5,719 bases of DNA from DASRAP01 sp035277145. GTDB lineage: Bacteria; Gemmatimonadota; Gemmatimonadetes; Gemmatimonadales; Gemmatimonadaceae. The notes below the pieces were generated by a model. That model was given only the letters and a program-made list of their open reading frames with translations. It was not told the origin of the DNA and ran no database searches. The position numbers and the translations under genes were made by a program. The stretch is taken from assembly GCA_035277145.1 (NCBI GenBank), contig DATELA010000108.1, forward strand, positions 1-5,719. Reading direction: 5' to 3'. This document shows, in pieces, positions 5,663 through 5,719 of the stretch (within the stretch, counting starts at the first letter, position 1; every line of letters starts with the position of its first letter).

Positions 5663-5691
5663 AAGATACCCCTGACCAAGGGGATCGTCAC
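5663..5691 (-). promoter_or_regulatory. Promoter of the hydrolase gene
   Basis: On the minus strand, GTGACG (5691-5686, four of six like TTGACA) is followed by exactly 17 bases and then TATCTT (5668-5663, four of six like TATAAT). Only ten bases separate the -10 hexamer from the ATG at 5652, so the leader would be about 0-5 bases. The spacer contains a 5-bp inverted repeat (CCCCT 5669-5673, AGGGG 5679-5683), which could be an operator or chance. Hexamers and spacing are seen; function is inferred. Confidence 0.45.
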
Positions 5692-5699
5692 GAAAAACA

Positions 5700-5717
5700 G
5701 GGGTGAGGGGTGGGGGG
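5700..5717 (+). other. G-tract cluster at the window edge
   Basis: The plus strand carries runs of 4, 4 and 6 G (5700-5703, 5707-5710, 5712-5717), just upstream of the hydrolase promoter; the minus strand is correspondingly C-rich. Three tracts are present inside the window and a fourth, needed for a standard intramolecular G-quadruplex, would have to lie beyond position 5719. It holds no gene signal that I can see. Confidence 0.35.
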
Positions 5718-5719
5718 TG

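Noticed and set aside
5653..5691. GTG start at 5691 for the hydrolase, adding 13 residues
   Set aside because: There is no Shine-Dalgarno before it, the GTG coincides with the -35 hexamer, and the ATG at 5652 gives a cleaner signal peptide.

Overview
This window is GC-rich bacterial chromosome with five confident protein-coding genes, four on the minus strand and one on the plus strand. I see no rRNA, tRNA, CRISPR array, transposase or phage gene. Three of the five products carry an N-terminal signal peptide ending in a lipoprotein cysteine, which points to a diderm that makes many surface or periplasmic lipoproteins. The long LVIVD-repeat lipoprotein next to a DUF305 lipoprotein, the general codon style, and a GCAGAG-rich intergenic hairpin together suggest an environmental lineage such as Gemmatimonadota. 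That assignment rests on recalled family resemblance and was not tested by any search.

Layout. Positions 1-69 hold a strong 16-bp hairpin downstream of the first gene. Positions 70-3376 hold three minus-strand genes, transcribed in the order CoA-binding Rossmann protein (3376-2936), DUF305 lipoprotein (2840-2154), LVIVD-repeat beta-propeller lipoprotein (2106-70). The gaps are 95 and 47 bases, so they could be one operon, although a -10-like box just upstream of the DUF305 gene may give it its own promoter. Positions 3377-3659 separate this group from a divergent plus-strand gene. They contain a 153-bp imperfect palindrome with four GCAGAG units on one arm and four CTCTGC units on the other.

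Positions 3660-4805 (plus) encode a saccharopine dehydrogenase-family enzyme that resembles lysine 6-dehydrogenase. It converges on a minus-strand alpha/beta hydrolase lipoprotein (5652-4840), and two back-to-back hairpins lie in the 34-base gap and over the first stop codon. A -35/-10 promoter sits directly upstream of the hydrolase ATG, and the window ends in G-rich sequence.

How the genes may work together. The LVIVD and DUF305 proteins both appear to be exported and lipid-anchored, and they are encoded 47 bases apart. One has a set of histidines scattered through a propeller; the other has paired HH motifs and a methionine-rich loop. A joint envelope role, possibly involving metal, is an inference. 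The CoA-binding protein and the dehydrogenase are cytoplasmic and have no evident link to that pair. The hydrolase is probably an independent envelope esterase.
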